6,812 nt of DNA. Source: Spirochaetales bacterium (GTDB taxonomy: Bacteria > Spirochaetota > Spirochaetia > DSM-27196 > SLST01). Positions 6,484 to 6,812 of the stretch are shown piece after piece (position 1 is the first letter of the stretch; the number at the start of each line of letters is the position of its first letter). Location: contig SLST01000374.1 in the NCBI GenBank assembly GCA_007130265.1, forward strand, positions 1 through 6,812. The letters are read 5' to 3'. A model generated the notes under the pieces. The model searched no databases. It was given only the letters and a program-made list of their open reading frames with translations, and was not told the DNA's origin. The position numbers and the translations under genes are program-made.

Positions 6484-6812
6484 ATGAGGAATGCCAGACA
6501 GGAGTTCCACGTCGCGCGGACGATGCGCGACGCGCTCTCGCTCGAGACCGCGCTCTTTTCGATCTCCGGCGCGGTCGTGTTTGCCGACTTCGCCACGGCA
6601 CGCCGATTCGCGCACGACCTCGAACACTACCGACGCGCGGCGGGACACCCGGACCCGGGAGCTCGCGCAGGCGAGCTCGCGGCGATGGGGATGCTTCACG
6701 AGATACTCCACCATCTGCTCGCGGTTCACCGCGACGAGCAGGGATCGGATCTCGCCGAACGCGCGCTCGCCCATGTGCGCGAACGCCTCGGCGACGAGTC
6801 GACCGAGTCGAC
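6484..6812 (+). CDS. 5' end of a gene resembling large GH13 alpha-amylase-like proteins (partial)
   Basis: The frame is open from ATG 6484 to the window edge, giving 109 codons plus a partial one, with a good ribosome binding site and a 17-nt gap from glgX. The visible part has no signal peptide and no catalytic motif. It contains LFSISGAVVFADFATARR (about 24-41) and RAGELAAMGMLHEILHHLLAVHR (about 62-84), then an ERALAHVRERLGDE helix. I recall very similar stretches (LFSI.GNVIF..F.AAR; AG.LNAMGLIDEILHYV...YR) at the start of very large bacterial proteins annotated as alpha-amylase family (GH13), roughly 1,100 residues or more. Position after a debranching enzyme agrees with a role in alpha-glucan metabolism. 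That the gene is real is well supported; the family assignment is from memory of an N-terminal region and is tentative. The catalytic domain lies outside the window. Confidence 0.65.
   Translation, partial: MRNARQEFHVARTMRDALSLETALFSISGAVVFADFATARRFAHDLEHYRRAAGHPDPGARAGELAAMGMLHEILHHLLAVHRDEQGSDLAERALAHVRERLGDESTES

Noticed and set aside
6659..6678. A perfect 8-bp inverted repeat (GAGCTCGC with a 4-nt loop).
   Set aside because: It lies within codons of the partial GH13-like gene, in a conserved protein block. Most likely a codon-use coincidence.
6796..6812. A direct repeat of GAGTCGAC with 9-bp period at the right edge.
   Set aside because: Two copies only, encoding a short E-S-T linker-like stretch. 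It cannot be assessed because the window ends there.

Overview
This is a G+C-rich bacterial chromosomal window carrying a carbohydrate-utilisation and glucan-metabolism locus. It has five protein-coding genes, two of them cut by the window edges. The high G+C, the pairing of a YesN-type regulator with a membrane sensor, and the GH4/GlgX/GH13-like enzyme set would fit a G+C-rich spirochaete or a similar environmental heterotroph. That taxonomic guess rests on recalled family resemblance only and is weak.

Left half (1-2623, minus strand): a two-gene regulatory operon. The promoter-proximal gene (2623 to 1118) is a complete YesN-type response regulator with an N-terminal receiver domain and a C-terminal AraC-type DNA-binding domain. 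It overlaps by 4 bp (ATGA) with a second gene (1121 to beyond base 1) that encodes a two-helix membrane protein with a large extracytoplasmic Cache-like sensor domain. The cytoplasmic output domain of this second protein lies outside the window. Its juxtamembrane linker looks more like that of membrane-anchored AraC regulators than that of a YesM histidine kinase.

Middle (2624-2744): a 121-bp divergent intergenic region. It holds a sigma70-like promoter facing each way and an imperfect inverted repeat exactly between the two -35 boxes. The leftward promoter is placed so that transcription should begin at, or within a base or so of, the regulator's ATG, which predicts a leaderless mRNA.

Right half (2745-6812, plus strand): a GH4 NAD/Mn-dependent glycosidase of the CHxV (alpha-galactosidase/alpha-glucosidase) type, followed by a strong GC-rich hairpin. 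Next come glgX (GH13 glycogen/limit-dextrin debranching enzyme) and, 17 nt further on, the 5' end of a gene whose N-terminus resembles a family of very large GH13 alpha-amylase-like proteins. The likely logic is that an external sugar signal, sensed by the membrane protein and/or relayed to the YesN-type regulator, controls the divergently transcribed GH4 gene. The glgX pair next door handles storage or imported alpha-glucans.

I see no mobile element, CRISPR array, tRNA or rRNA. I do not see a convincing new system: the gene content is ordinary for a carbohydrate locus. The points most worth a second look are the leaderless regulator promoter, the uncertain output type of the sensor, and the truncated GH13-like gene at the right edge.
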